Source: Thauera sp. 2A1
GTDB taxonomy: Bacteria > Pseudomonadota > Gammaproteobacteria > Burkholderiales > Rhodocyclaceae
Length of the DNA: 64,000 bases
Assembly: GCF_009469595.2 (NCBI RefSeq)
Contig: NZ_SSXV01000002.1
Span: 248,001 to 312,000 of the forward strand
Reading direction: 5' to 3'
Positions 52,858 to 62,142 of this stretch are shown piece by piece. The notes below the pieces were generated by a model. It was not told the origin of the DNA. It saw nothing but the letters and a program-made list of their open reading frames with translations, and did not search any database. Every line of letters starts with the position of its first letter. Position 1 is the stretch's first letter. The position numbers and the translations under genes were made by a program.

Positions 52858-53880
52858 ATGCAGAACCCTTTTGAAAACCCCGGCTTTTCGATGGCCAGCC
52901 TGACGGCCGCCATCAACCTCCTGCCCAACCGCTATGGGCGGCTGGAGCAACTCAACCTGTTCCCGGCCAAGCCGGTGCGCACCCGGCAGATCATCGTCGA
53001 GGAGTACGCCGGTCGTCTGAATCTGCTGCCCACCCGGGCGCCTGGTTCGCCCGGCACGGTGGGTGAACGTGGCAAGCGCAACCTGCGCTCCTTCGTGATC
53101 CCGCACATCCCCCACGACGACGTGGTGCTGCCCGAGGAGGTGCAAGGTCTGCGCGCCTTCGGGTCCGAAACCGAGATGGAAGCCATTGGCGGTGTCATGG
53201 CCCGTCATCTGGAGACCATGCGCAACAAGCACGCGATCACCCTGGAGCATCTGCGCATGGGCGCGCTCAAGGGCAAGATCCTCGACGCCGACGGCAGTGA
53301 ACTCGTCGATCTGTTCGACGAGTTCGACATCACTGCGCAATCGGTGTCCTTCGAGTTTTCGACGGCGGCCGACAACGGGCAAATCAAGACTGCCTGCCTC
53401 GAGTTGCTGGGCCTCATGGAAGATGGGCTCACCGGCGAGTTCTCGACCGGCGTGCATGTGCTGTGCTCGACCGAGTTCTTCCGGGCACTGACCACCCACA
53501 AGGAGGTCAAGACCGCCTACCAGAACTGGCAGCAGGGCGCAGTGCTGATCAACGACATGCGCTCGGGCTTCAGCTACAGCGGCATCACCTTCGAGGAATA
53601 CCGCGGCCAGGCGTCCTTTGTGCAGGCCGACGGCACGCTGGGGTCGCGCCGCTTCATTGCCGCAGGGGAAGCCCATGCCTTCCCGGTCGGCACGGTGGAT
53701 ACCTTCGCGACCTACTTCGCGCCAGCGGACTTCAACGAGACCGTGAACACCATCGGCCAGCCGCTGTATGCCAAGCAGGAGCCGCGCAAATTCGACCGGG
53801 GCACTGATCTGCACACGCAATCGAACCCGCTGCCGATGTGCCACCGCCCGGGTGTGCTGATCAAGCTCGTGGCGGCCTGA
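52858..53880 (+). CDS. major capsid protein (lambda gpE family)
   Basis: The 340-residue protein matches the phage capsid E family: SLTAAINLLPNRYGRLEQLNLFP, RTRQIIVEEYAGRLNLLPTRAPGSPG, ITLEHLRMGALKGKILDADGS and the C-terminal KFDRGTDLHTQSNPLPMCHRPGVLIKL. It forms the icosahedral shell. TGGAG precedes ATG 52858. The stop overlaps the next start. Confidence 0.96.
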   Translation: MQNPFENPGFSMASLTAAINLLPNRYGRLEQLNLFPAKPVRTRQIIVEEYAGRLNLLPTRAPGSPGTVGERGKRNLRSFVIPHIPHDDVVLPEEVQGLRAFGSETEMEAIGGVMARHLETMRNKHAITLEHLRMGALKGKILDADGSELVDLFDEFDITAQSVSFEFSTAADNGQIKTACLELLGLMEDGLTGEFSTGVHVLCSTEFFRALTTHKEVKTAYQNWQQGAVLINDMRSGFSYSGITFEEYRGQASFVQADGTLGSRRFIAAGEAHAFPVGTVDTFATYFAPADFNETVNTIGQPLYAKQEPRKFDRGTDLHTQSNPLPMCHRPGVLIKLVAA

Positions 53881-54158
53881 TGGATGTCGCGACGTTGTAC
53901 GAGGCGGCTCGCAATGCCGGACTGCTGACCGCCGTCACGGTGGCGGGCACCACCGTGCACTGCGCCTTCCGTGCCCCGGATGAAACCGTGCTGGATGGTT
54001 TTGCACTGTCGCGGGACTACCAGATCGACTACCCGGCGTCCTGGCTGACGCTGGCAGTCGGGGACACGGTCGAGGTGGCAGGCAACACCTATCAGGTGCG
54101 CGACGTGCGCGCCATCGGCGATGGCACAGAGCGTCGCGCCTCGCTCTCCCAACACTGA
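53880..54158 (+). CDS. head-tail attachment protein (gpFII-like)
   Basis: The 92-residue protein (DVATLYEAARNAGLLTAVTVAGTTVHCAFRAPDETVLDGFALSRDYQIDYPASWLTLAVGDTVEVAGNTYQVRDV) looks like the lambda FII/Phage_attach family by size, beta-rich sequence and place after the capsid gene. It would cap the head and receive the tail. Start is ATG 53880. Confidence 0.82.
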   Translation: MDVATLYEAARNAGLLTAVTVAGTTVHCAFRAPDETVLDGFALSRDYQIDYPASWLTLAVGDTVEVAGNTYQVRDVRAIGDGTERRASLSQH

Positions 54159-54168
54159 GGAACTCCCC

Positions 54169-54594
54169 ATGAATTCCGTCCGCGAGCGCGTCTTGCGGGA
54201 GATCGTCACGCGCTTGGCATCTGCGATTGCCCCGACGCCGGTGCTGCGCATGCCTGCCGTGCCGGTCACCCGCGAGGTCAGTCCAGCGCTGCTGCTGTTC
54301 GTCGATGGCGACAGCATTACCGCCCACGCCAACCACCTGGTCGACCGGATGCTGATCGTCCGGCTTGCCGTGGTGGCACGCGGTGCGGATGCCTTCGACG
54401 TCGCCGACCAGGCGCTGGTCGCTGCCCACGCGGCAATGCTCGCCGACCCGAATCTGGGCGGTCTGGCCATCGCCGTGCGCGAGATCGACTGCGAATGGGA
54501 GTTCGACGACGCCGACGCCGGGGCCGTCGCGCTGCCCGCCCGCTACGAGATCCGCTACCGCACCCATGCCATCGACCTCACCCAAACAGGATGA
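54169..54594 (+). CDS. tail terminator-like protein
   Basis: The 141-residue protein (VRERVLREIVTRLASAIAPTPVLRMPAVPVTREVSPALLLFVDGD, then HLVDRMLIVRLAVVARGADAFDVADQALVAAHAAMLADP) resembles gpU-type tail terminators in length and fold pattern. Position after the attachment protein and before the tube protein supports it. ATG 54169 has TGAGGA upstream. Confidence 0.65.
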   Translation: MNSVRERVLREIVTRLASAIAPTPVLRMPAVPVTREVSPALLLFVDGDSITAHANHLVDRMLIVRLAVVARGADAFDVADQALVAAHAAMLADPNLGGLAIAVREIDCEWEFDDADAGAVALPARYEIRYRTHAIDLTQTG

Positions 54595-54598
54595 ACCC

Positions 54599-54802
54599 AT
54601 GCACATCGAACTACTGAAACCCCATACCCACGCAGGCAAGCGCCTCGCCGTGGGTGATCGCCTTGATCTGAATGACGCCAGCGCCCGTTGGCTGATCACA
54701 CAAGGCACGGCCAAAGCGGCCACCCCAGCCACCGATTCCAAACCCACCCGCCGTGATGCCACGTCCGGCGTTTCCACAACTGCAGCCACCCAAGGAGACT
54801 GA
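54599..54802 (+). CDS. small phage protein (DUF7210-like)
   Basis: The 67-residue protein has a compact N-terminal half (MHIELLKPHTHAGKRLAVGDRLDLNDASARWLITQGTAKA) and a disordered Thr/Ala tail, a layout common to small phage proteins located before tail tube genes. Function unknown. Confidence 0.72.
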   Translation: MHIELLKPHTHAGKRLAVGDRLDLNDASARWLITQGTAKAATPATDSKPTRRDATSGVSTTAATQGD

Positions 54803-54804
54803 AC

Positions 54805-55557
54805 ATGGCTTACTTTTCCGGACAAGGCCGCGTCTACATCGGCGCACGCGATGACCTCGGCAATCCAGCAGGACTGACCTTCGTCGGCAACGTGCCCGAG
54901 CTGAAGGTGTCGCTGTCGGTGGACACCATCGAGCACCAGGAAGCGCAGTCGGGTCAGCGCCTGACTGACCTCCAGCTCATCAAGACCAAGAAAGGTGAGT
55001 TCGCCTGCACGTTGGAAGAGCTGATCGCTACCAACTTGGCGCTCGCGCTCTACGGCACCACGACCACGATCACCCCCGGCACGGTAACTGGCGAACTACT
55101 GCCCAACCCTGTCACCCCGGGCAGTCTGTATCCGTTGACCATGCAAAACGTGTCGGCGGTGCAGATCCAGGACTCAGATGCCACGCCAAAGACGCTCCCG
55201 GCCAGCCAGTACAGCGTCAATGCCAAGCACGGTTCACTGGTGGTGCTGGATGCCACGTCGGGCGGCCCGTACACCGAGCCGTTCACCGTCGATTACGCCT
55301 ATGGCGCGGCGCAGAGCACGGCGATGTTCACCCAGCCCTTGCCCGAGCGATGGATTCGCTTCGAAGGGCTCAACACCGCCGACGGCAACCGCGAGGTGGT
55401 GATCGACCTCTACCGCGTGGCCATCAACCCGGCCAAGGAACTCTCGATCATCACGGACGAACTGCTGAAGTTCGAGCTTTCGGGCCAAGTGCTGGCGGAT
55501 CTGACCAAGCCGGTCGGTGGTGATCTCGGTCAGTTCGGACGTCTGGTGCTGCTGTGA
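54805..55557 (+). CDS. major tail tube protein
   Basis: The 250-residue protein (AYFSGQGRVYIGARDDLGNPAGLTFVGNVPELKVSLSVDTIEHQEAQSGQRLTDLQLIKTKKGEFACTLEELIATNLALALYG) fits siphovirus tail tube proteins and shows a beta-sandwich pattern throughout. It precedes the chaperone and tape-measure genes as expected. The stop overlaps the chaperone start. Confidence 0.85.
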   Translation: MAYFSGQGRVYIGARDDLGNPAGLTFVGNVPELKVSLSVDTIEHQEAQSGQRLTDLQLIKTKKGEFACTLEELIATNLALALYGTTTTITPGTVTGELLPNPVTPGSLYPLTMQNVSAVQIQDSDATPKTLPASQYSVNAKHGSLVVLDATSGGPYTEPFTVDYAYGAAQSTAMFTQPLPERWIRFEGLNTADGNREVVIDLYRVAINPAKELSIITDELLKFELSGQVLADLTKPVGGDLGQFGRLVLL

Positions 55558-55958
55558 TGGACGGCTTCAAGACCTTCCCCCCTGAGCCTGTGGTCTTGAC
55601 GCTGTCTGGTACCGCGCTGGAACTGATGCCGATCCGGCTGGGTGAGTTGCCACGGCTGCTGGCCGTGGTGCGCCCGCTGGTCGAGGAGATCACCAGCGAT
55701 CCGGACTGGATGGCGCTGCTGGGACGGCACGGCGATGCCGTGCTGGATTTGCTGGCGATCACCACCCGGCGTGAACGCGCGTGGATCAACGACCTGTCGC
55801 TGGAGGACGCCGTGCAACTAGCCGCCGCCGTGTTCGAGGTGAACGCGGATTTTTTCGTGGCGCACGTCGTCCCGGCGATTCAGGGCGCGGCCCAGCGACT
55901 CGCGCCGACGCTGCGCTCACTGACGACCTCGGCTGGGACAGTGCCGTCGCCCGCCTGA
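55557..55958 (+). CDS. tail assembly chaperone-like protein (frame 0)
   Basis: The 133-residue protein (MDGFKTFPPEPVVLTLSGTALELMPIRLGELPRLLAVVRPL, then AAAVFEVNADFFVAHVVPAIQG) lies between tube and tape measure, the place of lambda G. I recall similar proteins annotated DUF6631. A T-TTT-TTC heptamer at 55850-55856 is in the correct phase for -1 frameshifting into the next frame. Confidence 0.75.
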   Translation: MDGFKTFPPEPVVLTLSGTALELMPIRLGELPRLLAVVRPLVEEITSDPDWMALLGRHGDAVLDLLAITTRRERAWINDLSLEDAVQLAAAVFEVNADFFVAHVVPAIQGAAQRLAPTLRSLTTSAGTVPSPA

Positions 55959-56143
55959 TCCACGCCGGGCACCGCCTGGGCGACGTGATGGCCTACACGC
56001 TCACTCAGGCGCAAGCCTTTCTGGATGCCGACGGACAGATCGAACGGCAGCAACTTGCCCAGCTGCTCGGCATTCATGCCGTGGCAGCCCAGGGCGAGAA
56101 GCGTGGCATCGAACAACTGCAACGCGATCTGCTCAAGGACTGA
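55856..56143 (+). CDS. -1 frame continuation of the tail chaperone (GT-like), or a separate short gene
   Basis: The -1 frame is open across and beyond the end of the first chaperone and encodes LTDDLGWDSAVARLIHAGHRLGDVMAYTLTQAQAFLDADGQIERQQLAQLLGI, which looks real and helical. A slip at 55850-55856 would give a fusion of about 195 residues. Without a slip, ATG 55988 would give a 51-residue protein. Lambda-like phages make such a G/GT pair by frameshifting. Confidence 0.6.
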   Translation, partial: RGARRPGDSGRGPATRADAALTDDLGWDSAVARLIHAGHRLGDVMAYTLTQAQAFLDADGQIERQQLAQLLGIHAVAAQGEKRGIEQLQRDLLKD

Positions 56144-56146
56144 CCC

Positions 56147-56788
56147 ATGCGCCTCTCGCTCACCACCACCGGCTTGCTGGACCCGCGCCAGTTGGCGGCG
56201 TGGAGCAGCGAGCGGCGTCGCGCCATCCACGCCGCCGTCGCCAAGGGCATGCAATCGGGTGGGCGTGAGGTGCGTGACGCTGCGCGATCCGAGATGCGCA
56301 GCGCCTTCACCGTCAAACGCAACAGCTTCATCTCCTCGATGGGCGTGAAGGTGTTCGACAAGAAGCCCGAACAACTGCCTGCCTTGCTGGTGGGCAGCAA
56401 GATCCCGTGGCTCGGTCTGCACGAAAAAGGCGGCACGGTGAGCGGCAATCTGCTGATTCCGCTGCTGCCCGGTCGTATCGGCCCCAAGCGCTTCAAGGCG
56501 GTCATCGATGGCCTGATGCGCTCAGGCAATGCCTTCTTCATCGAGAAGAACGGTCGCGTGTTGCTGATGGCCGAGAACATCAAAGAGAACGCCGGGCAGC
56601 TGGGCCGCTTCAAGCGTGCCGAGCGTGGTCGTACTGGCGCGAAACAGATCAAGCGCGGTCAGGAGATTCCCATCGCCGTACTGGTCAAGCGCGTCGATCT
56701 CAAGCGGCGGCTGAATCTGGCGGGCGGGGTGCAGCGTGCCTTGCCAGCCTTGGCTCGCGCGATTCAACAAGAACTGGACAAATTCTGA
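56147..56788 (+). CDS. DUF6441-like phage tail protein
   Basis: The 213-residue basic protein (MRLSLTTTGLLDPRQLAAWSSERRRAIHAAVAKGMQSGGREVRDAARSEMRSAFTV, then HEKGGTVSGNLLIPLLPGRIG) resembles DUF6441 and may be a tail completion protein. The stop overlaps the tape measure start as TGATG, between chaperone and tape measure. Confidence 0.7.
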   Translation: MRLSLTTTGLLDPRQLAAWSSERRRAIHAAVAKGMQSGGREVRDAARSEMRSAFTVKRNSFISSMGVKVFDKKPEQLPALLVGSKIPWLGLHEKGGTVSGNLLIPLLPGRIGPKRFKAVIDGLMRSGNAFFIEKNGRVLLMAENIKENAGQLGRFKRAERGRTGAKQIKRGQEIPIAVLVKRVDLKRRLNLAGGVQRALPALARAIQQELDKF

Positions 56789-59493
56789 TGGCAAGCAATC
56801 GTGCCCAAATCCTGATCAGTGCCGTCGACCAGACCAAGACCGCCTTCGACTCGATCAAGCGGGGTCTGGGCGGACTCACCGATACGGCCAAGAGCGTCAA
56901 CGGTGTGCTGGCCAACCTCGGTGTGGCTGTCTCAGTGGCGGGCCTGACCGCGATGGTGAAATCGGCCATCAATACCGGCGACGCACTCGACGAGATGTCG
57001 CAGCGTGTTGGCGTCAGCGTCGAGACCCTGTCGGTGTGGAAACCGGCAGCCGAGCAGTCCGGTGTGTCGGGCGAATCGTTCGAGAAGGGGCTGCGCAAGC
57101 TCTCCACCACGATGCTGGAGGCTGCGACCGGGTCGGAAGATGCCGCTCGCGGATTCTCTGCGGTGGGCGTCGAGTTCAAGAACCAGGACGGCACCCTGCG
57201 CGCCACCGATCAGGTGCTGCTGGATTTGGCCGAACGCTTCAAAGCCATGCCCGATGGAGCGGAGAAAACCGCGCTGGCAGTACAACTGTTCGGCAAGTCG
57301 GGGGCCGAGCTGATCCCGTTCCTCAACCAGGGGCGCGACGGCATCAACGAACTGGCTGCCGAAATGCAGGCGCTCGGCGTGCAGATGAGTAGTGAGACTG
57401 CTGCGCAGGCGGGCAACTTCAACGATGCGCTCGACAAACTGCATCTGGCCACCCAGAGCATCGGCAATCAGATCATCGCGTCCTTGCTGCCCGCCCTGAA
57501 TGACATGGCCGGTGGCATGGTCGAGTCGGCCAAGCTAGGCGGGACGCTGCGCGCGATCCTGGATGGCGTGGTGCTGGTGCTCAAGACCCTGGCGCTCGGT
57601 GCCGCCACGGTCGGCAAGGCCTTCGTCGCCTTGGGCGAAGCCATTGGCGCGGGTGTCGCCGCCGCTGTGGAAGCGCTCAAGGGCAACACCGATGGGGCCA
57701 AGGCCATCATTGCCGACCTCAAAGGCAATCTGGTCAAACGGCTGGATGAACTGGCGTCCTTCCGTGACAGCCTGTTCGACCCAAAGCCCATCGAGGTCAA
57801 GGCACCCAAGATCCAGGCCGATCCGGAACTGCTTCAACGCCTGACCAAACCCAAAGCCGTCAAGCCTGCGCAGGACACGACCGGCGCGCAAACCACGCTG
57901 ATGAAAGCGCAGCTGGACGCCGAGTTCGCGCTGCTCAAGGACGGTCTGAACCGGCAACAAACTGCGCTGGATGCTGCGCTCGAAGACCGTCTGGTATCGG
58001 TGCGCGATTACTACACGCAGAAAAATGCCCTCGAACAGCGCGAGGTCGAAGCCGAGATCGCGCGCAAGCAGCAGGAGCTGGCCCGCGGTCAGCAAGTCGC
58101 CACCACGGGCAAATCGGAAAACGACCGCCTGAAAGCCAAGGCCGAGGTCGCCAAGGCGGAAGCCGACCTGATCACGCTCAACAACAGGCGCACGGACATC
58201 GAGCAGGCCAATGCGCGCAAGGCAGCGCAAGCAGAGCGTGAGCTGACCGATGCCTTGGCGCAGGCGCGTGAGGAACTGGCACAGATCACAGGCACGGCCA
58301 CAGATGCCGACCGGCAAGCTGCTATCGAGCGCAGCTACCGCGATCTACGGGCGCGACTGGCGGCAGAAAGCGATGCCGACGGCGTGTCGCTCATTGATCG
58401 GCTGATCAATGTGAAGGCTGCACAGGCCAATCTGGCGGCGCTCGAAGCCCAATGGCGGCAGGTCACCGAGCGTCTGCGCAATGCGCAGGAGGCCATCCAG
58501 ACCCAGCAACAGGCTGGGCTACTGACCGAAGCGCAGGCTCGCCAGCAGATTGTGACCCTGCAGCAGCAATCGGCCACCGAGATGGAGCGCTTGTTGCCGA
58601 CCATGCAGCAAGCTGCGCAGGCCATCGGTCCGGATGCGGTGATTCGCGTGCAGGCGTGGCGCAACGAGTTGGATCGCACCCGGCTCACGGTCGATGAAAT
58701 GGTCCCGCTGTGGAATCGCATCGGCGAGAGCTTCGGCGGTGCGCTCAACGGGATGATCACCGGCGCGCAGACCTGGCGCAGTGCCTTGGCGAGCATCTTC
58801 CAGCAGGTGGCCGACGCTTTCCTGCAGCAGATCGTGATCCAGCCGTTTCAGCAGTGGATCGCCATGCAGGCTCGGATGCTGGCGCTCAAGCTCGGTTTCA
58901 TCCAGCAGGAGCAGACCGTCGATGCGGCGGCCAGCGCCGCCAAGGTCGCCCAAAAGACCACCGAAACCACCGCCGTGGTGTCGATGGATGCGGCCAAGGC
59001 GGGAGCTGGGGCGGCGGCGTCGCAGGCTTCCATTCCCTACGTTGGCCCGGCACTCGCGGTGGCCGCGATGGTAGCCATGGTCGCCGCTGTGATGGCGCTC
59101 TTGGGTGGAATCAAGAAGTTCGCGGGAGGCGGCCTGGTCTCCGGGCCGGGTAGCGCCACCTCGGATTCGATCCCGGCGCGTCTGTCCGCAGGCGAGTACG
59201 TGGTGCGGGCGGCCGCCGTGCGCCAGGTCGGTGTGGCCTTCCTCGATTCGCTCAACGGCTTGTCGGCAGGTCCACGTTTCAAGGGCGGCGAATTGGCCTT
59301 CGCAGCGGGCGGGCTGGTACCGGAGGTGAAAGTGCCGCCCGCGCAGCCGCAGATGAATCAGGCCGTGCGCATCGTCAACGCGGTCGATCCGGGTGTGACC
59401 CACGACCACCTGCAGTCGCCTGCCGGAGAGAAAGTCATCGTCAACATCATCGGGCGCAATGCACGGGCCATCCGTGCGGCGCTGCAAGGGTAA
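56788..59493 (+). CDS. tail tape measure protein
   Basis: The 901-residue protein has the tape-measure layout: SAVDQTKTAFDSIKRGLGGLTDTAKSVNGVLANLGVAVSVAGL at the start, long coiled coils (about 360-620), hydrophobic segments near 735-775 and a C-terminal GGGLVSGPGSATSDSIPARLSAGEYVVRAAAVRQVG repeat typical of the lambda-type family. Its length sets the tail length. The frame is open upstream to 56407; ATG 56788 is coupled to the previous stop. Confidence 0.95.
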   Translation: MASNRAQILISAVDQTKTAFDSIKRGLGGLTDTAKSVNGVLANLGVAVSVAGLTAMVKSAINTGDALDEMSQRVGVSVETLSVWKPAAEQSGVSGESFEKGLRKLSTTMLEAATGSEDAARGFSAVGVEFKNQDGTLRATDQVLLDLAERFKAMPDGAEKTALAVQLFGKSGAELIPFLNQGRDGINELAAEMQALGVQMSSETAAQAGNFNDALDKLHLATQSIGNQIIASLLPALNDMAGGMVESAKLGGTLRAILDGVVLVLKTLALGAATVGKAFVALGEAIGAGVAAAVEALKGNTDGAKAIIADLKGNLVKRLDELASFRDSLFDPKPIEVKAPKIQADPELLQRLTKPKAVKPAQDTTGAQTTLMKAQLDAEFALLKDGLNRQQTALDAALEDRLVSVRDYYTQKNALEQREVEAEIARKQQELARGQQVATTGKSENDRLKAKAEVAKAEADLITLNNRRTDIEQANARKAAQAERELTDALAQAREELAQITGTATDADRQAAIERSYRDLRARLAAESDADGVSLIDRLINVKAAQANLAALEAQWRQVTERLRNAQEAIQTQQQAGLLTEAQARQQIVTLQQQSATEMERLLPTMQQAAQAIGPDAVIRVQAWRNELDRTRLTVDEMVPLWNRIGESFGGALNGMITGAQTWRSALASIFQQVADAFLQQIVIQPFQQWIAMQARMLALKLGFIQQEQTVDAAASAAKVAQKTTETTAVVSMDAAKAGAGAAASQASIPYVGPALAVAAMVAMVAAVMALLGGIKKFAGGGLVSGPGSATSDSIPARLSAGEYVVRAAAVRQVGVAFLDSLNGLSAGPRFKGGELAFAAGGLVPEVKVPPAQPQMNQAVRIVNAVDPGVTHDHLQSPAGEKVIVNIIGRNARAIRAALQG

Positions 59494-59498
59494 ATCCA

Positions 59499-60557
59499 AT
59501 GGCACTTCTGTTCATCGACGGTTTCGATCACTACGACCCACAGGCCGTGGACAGCTTTGGCGATCCGTGGCTCGCACGTGGCAAGGCGGCGTATCTGTCA
59601 CCGCAGGCCACCCGGATCAATGGCCGTCGTCCGTCCTCCTATGCCCTGCGTTTGCCGGAAGGTTCGGGTGGCGGCTATGTCAAGAACCTCGACACCACCA
59701 AGACCAGCCTGATCGTCGGGGCAGCCATTCGCGTGGTGCCGTACCAGAACACTTACACCGAGCCACTGCTACTGGGCGTGCGTGATGCCAACTCGCAGGT
59801 CGCGCACCTCGTGAAAATCGGCGAGGACGGTCGGCTCAAGCTCTACCGCTGGCAATACGGCTATGACCAGTTGATCTCTGTCTCAGTCGCCAGCGCTCCG
59901 GCGCGCGGCTGGCACTACATCGAGTTGCAGGTCACGCAAGGCACCAGCAACGGTGTGCTGTCAGTGCGCATCAACGGCATCCTGGCAATCCAGATGACTG
60001 CGCAGAACACCATCCAGGGCGGCGGCCAACTGCTCACGGCATTCGTAGGTGCGGTGCCCGGCCAGAATTGTCCGCTGACCATCGACGTCGACGACTTCTA
60101 CATCGCCGACACCAGCGGCACGATCAACAACACCTTCCTCGGTGATGTGCGCGTCGATGCCTTGCAGGCTCAGGCCGATGGCAGTTTGAACCAGTGGACT
60201 CCCAGTCCGGTCGGCACTGCTGCCTGGGAAGCCGTCAGCGACGAGGACGAAGCCACAGCGATCAGTGCGCCCAACGTGGGGCTGCGCCAGTCCTTCGATG
60301 TCGAGCCGCTGCCGGTGATGGCCACGCCCGCCATCTATGGCGTCCAGCTCACGATGCTGGCCCGCAAGACCGACGCCGGTCTGGGCAAGGTCAAAGGCCT
60401 CGTGGTCAGTGGTGCGCAAAGCGCCGTCAGCACCGACATCATTCTGCAGGAGCAACTGGCCTGGCAGAGCACGTTGTTCGAGCGTAATCCAAACGGCAAC
60501 GTGCAGTGGACGGAGGCCGCCTTCAATGCCGCTGAGTTCGGCGTGGAGTCGGCATGA
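59499..60557 (+). CDS. phage tail protein with lectin/laminin G-like fold
   Basis: The 352-residue protein starts MALLFIDGFDHYDPQAVDSFGDPWLARG and has a beta-rich core (YIELQVTQGTSNGVLSVRINGILAIQMTAQNT, CPLTIDVDDFYIADTSGTINNTFLGDVRVDAL) resembling concanavalin/LamG sandwich domains in tail proteins. It follows the tape measure by 5 bp and overlaps the next gene by 4 bp. Exact role unknown. Confidence 0.75.
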   Translation: MALLFIDGFDHYDPQAVDSFGDPWLARGKAAYLSPQATRINGRRPSSYALRLPEGSGGGYVKNLDTTKTSLIVGAAIRVVPYQNTYTEPLLLGVRDANSQVAHLVKIGEDGRLKLYRWQYGYDQLISVSVASAPARGWHYIELQVTQGTSNGVLSVRINGILAIQMTAQNTIQGGGQLLTAFVGAVPGQNCPLTIDVDDFYIADTSGTINNTFLGDVRVDALQAQADGSLNQWTPSPVGTAAWEAVSDEDEATAISAPNVGLRQSFDVEPLPVMATPAIYGVQLTMLARKTDAGLGKVKGLVVSGAQSAVSTDIILQEQLAWQSTLFERNPNGNVQWTEAAFNAAEFGVESA

Positions 60558-62137
60558 CGGATCACGTTGTCGTTCAAGACCTCGCGGAGGTTTCCTGCAA
60601 ACCAACGCCGGGAAGCGAACTGCCCGCCTTCCAGAGTGAAGTGCTCTCGCGCGCCACTTTTGGGGCGACCGCAGCCTGCTTCACGCCGGAAACGGCTGTC
60701 GCTCCGCTGCCTCCCAATCTGGCGGCGAGCCTGCTGACGGAATCCTTGGCGGGCCCTTGGCCACCCATCGATACACCGATCTTTCTGGTCGAAGTGCTGC
60801 GCCGGGATACGGCATCAAGCGCCATCGTCGCCACCGGTATGGATGCCTTTGGCGACCAGCCGTGGCCCGACGCACAACGCGGTGTGTTTGCCTTCCGCCA
60901 CGATTGGGCAGAACCCCTCGTGGAACGGCTGGAGTGGCAGACCAGCGTCACGCGGCTGGCCAGTGGTAATGAATCACGGCAGGCACGCCGACGCGTTCCC
61001 CGGCGCTGGCTCACCTACAAGGTGGGCAACGCCCGGCAGACCGATGCCCTGGTGGCCGACTGGCTGGCCGATCATCTTGGTCAAATGGCTCTGTGGCCGC
61101 TGCCGCAGTACGCGGTGCACCTGACTGAGTCCTGCGAACGTGGCGCACTGGCACTCAATGTGACCGAAGCTGACGGGCGACAGTTCGGGCCACTCTCGGC
61201 CAATGTGCATCTGACCTATGACGGTGTGCAGGGCTGGCAGGAAACTGAGAACAATGGCCGCTGGATTTTGATCATCGCCGCCGATAGCTGGCAGATCGCC
61301 CAACTCAGCGATGTGGAAAGCGCTCTGCTGTGGCTGACGGAGCCCTTGGCACGCGCCGCAGCCGTGGGCAGCACCATCATGCCCTTGGTGTGGGGCAAAG
61401 CCATCGACCCGGCGGATCTCACGCAGTGGGTACCCGGCATGGTCGGCGGCAACATTCCCACACAGATCCAGCCTGCGCCACTGCCCGACCAGGATGTTCT
61501 CGATGACCCATGGCTCGACGAGATCCCGGTCTGGCCAGATGGCAACTGGCGTGACGATCCAACGGCCGCAGCGCAAACCACGATCACCCGCCAAGACTTT
61601 TCGACTGCAGATCCGTGGGTGCGCCGGGACGATCCGTGGGCGACGACAACTTTGCAGCGGCGCTATCTGGCCAGCTCACTCGATGAAGTCGAGATCTGGC
61701 GGGCGCGGTTGTGGCGCACCCAAGGCCGTCTGGAAGCCTTCTGGCTGCCCGATGGCTTGGCTCCGATCCTGTGGGTGAACGTCGAAGCCGATCCCGAAGA
61801 TGGCTTCCTGCGCGTGGATGGCAAAGACATCTCCGCGCGAATCTCGGATTTTTGGCATCGCCCCGCCGCTTGCTTGATCGTGCACCCAGACGGCTATCGG
61901 CAGTACGCCCTGACGGCGGCCTGCCATCTGGATCAAGGCGGTGTGCTGGTGCTGCGCTCGGGTCTCGACGACTGGGTGCCCGCACGCAGCCGCGTCATTC
62001 GCCTCGTGCGCTGCCGCCTCGACCACGATGCCATCGATCTGTACTGGCACAGCCCGACGCTGCTGGAGATCACCTTGACCGCGCGCCAGTTGCCCGAACC
62101 GCGCGGCAATGACCGTCAAACCTACGAGGGAGAGTAA
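60554..62137 (+). CDS. phage distal tail protein
   Basis: A 527-residue, Trp-rich, beta-rich protein (FAFRHDWAEPLVERLEWQTSVTRLASGNESRQARRRVPRRWLTYKVGNARQTDALVADWLADHLGQMALWPLPQYAVHL) with the sequence style of siphovirus baseplate or tail tip proteins. I cannot assign a family. It is coupled by ATGA to the upstream gene and precedes the DUF2163 gene. Confidence 0.7.
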   Translation: MTDHVVVQDLAEVSCKPTPGSELPAFQSEVLSRATFGATAACFTPETAVAPLPPNLAASLLTESLAGPWPPIDTPIFLVEVLRRDTASSAIVATGMDAFGDQPWPDAQRGVFAFRHDWAEPLVERLEWQTSVTRLASGNESRQARRRVPRRWLTYKVGNARQTDALVADWLADHLGQMALWPLPQYAVHLTESCERGALALNVTEADGRQFGPLSANVHLTYDGVQGWQETENNGRWILIIAADSWQIAQLSDVESALLWLTEPLARAAAVGSTIMPLVWGKAIDPADLTQWVPGMVGGNIPTQIQPAPLPDQDVLDDPWLDEIPVWPDGNWRDDPTAAAQTTITRQDFSTADPWVRRDDPWATTTLQRRYLASSLDEVEIWRARLWRTQGRLEAFWLPDGLAPILWVNVEADPEDGFLRVDGKDISARISDFWHRPAACLIVHPDGYRQYALTAACHLDQGGVLVLRSGLDDWVPARSRVIRLVRCRLDHDAIDLYWHSPTLLEITLTARQLPEPRGNDRQTYEGE

Positions 62138-62142
62138 GCACG

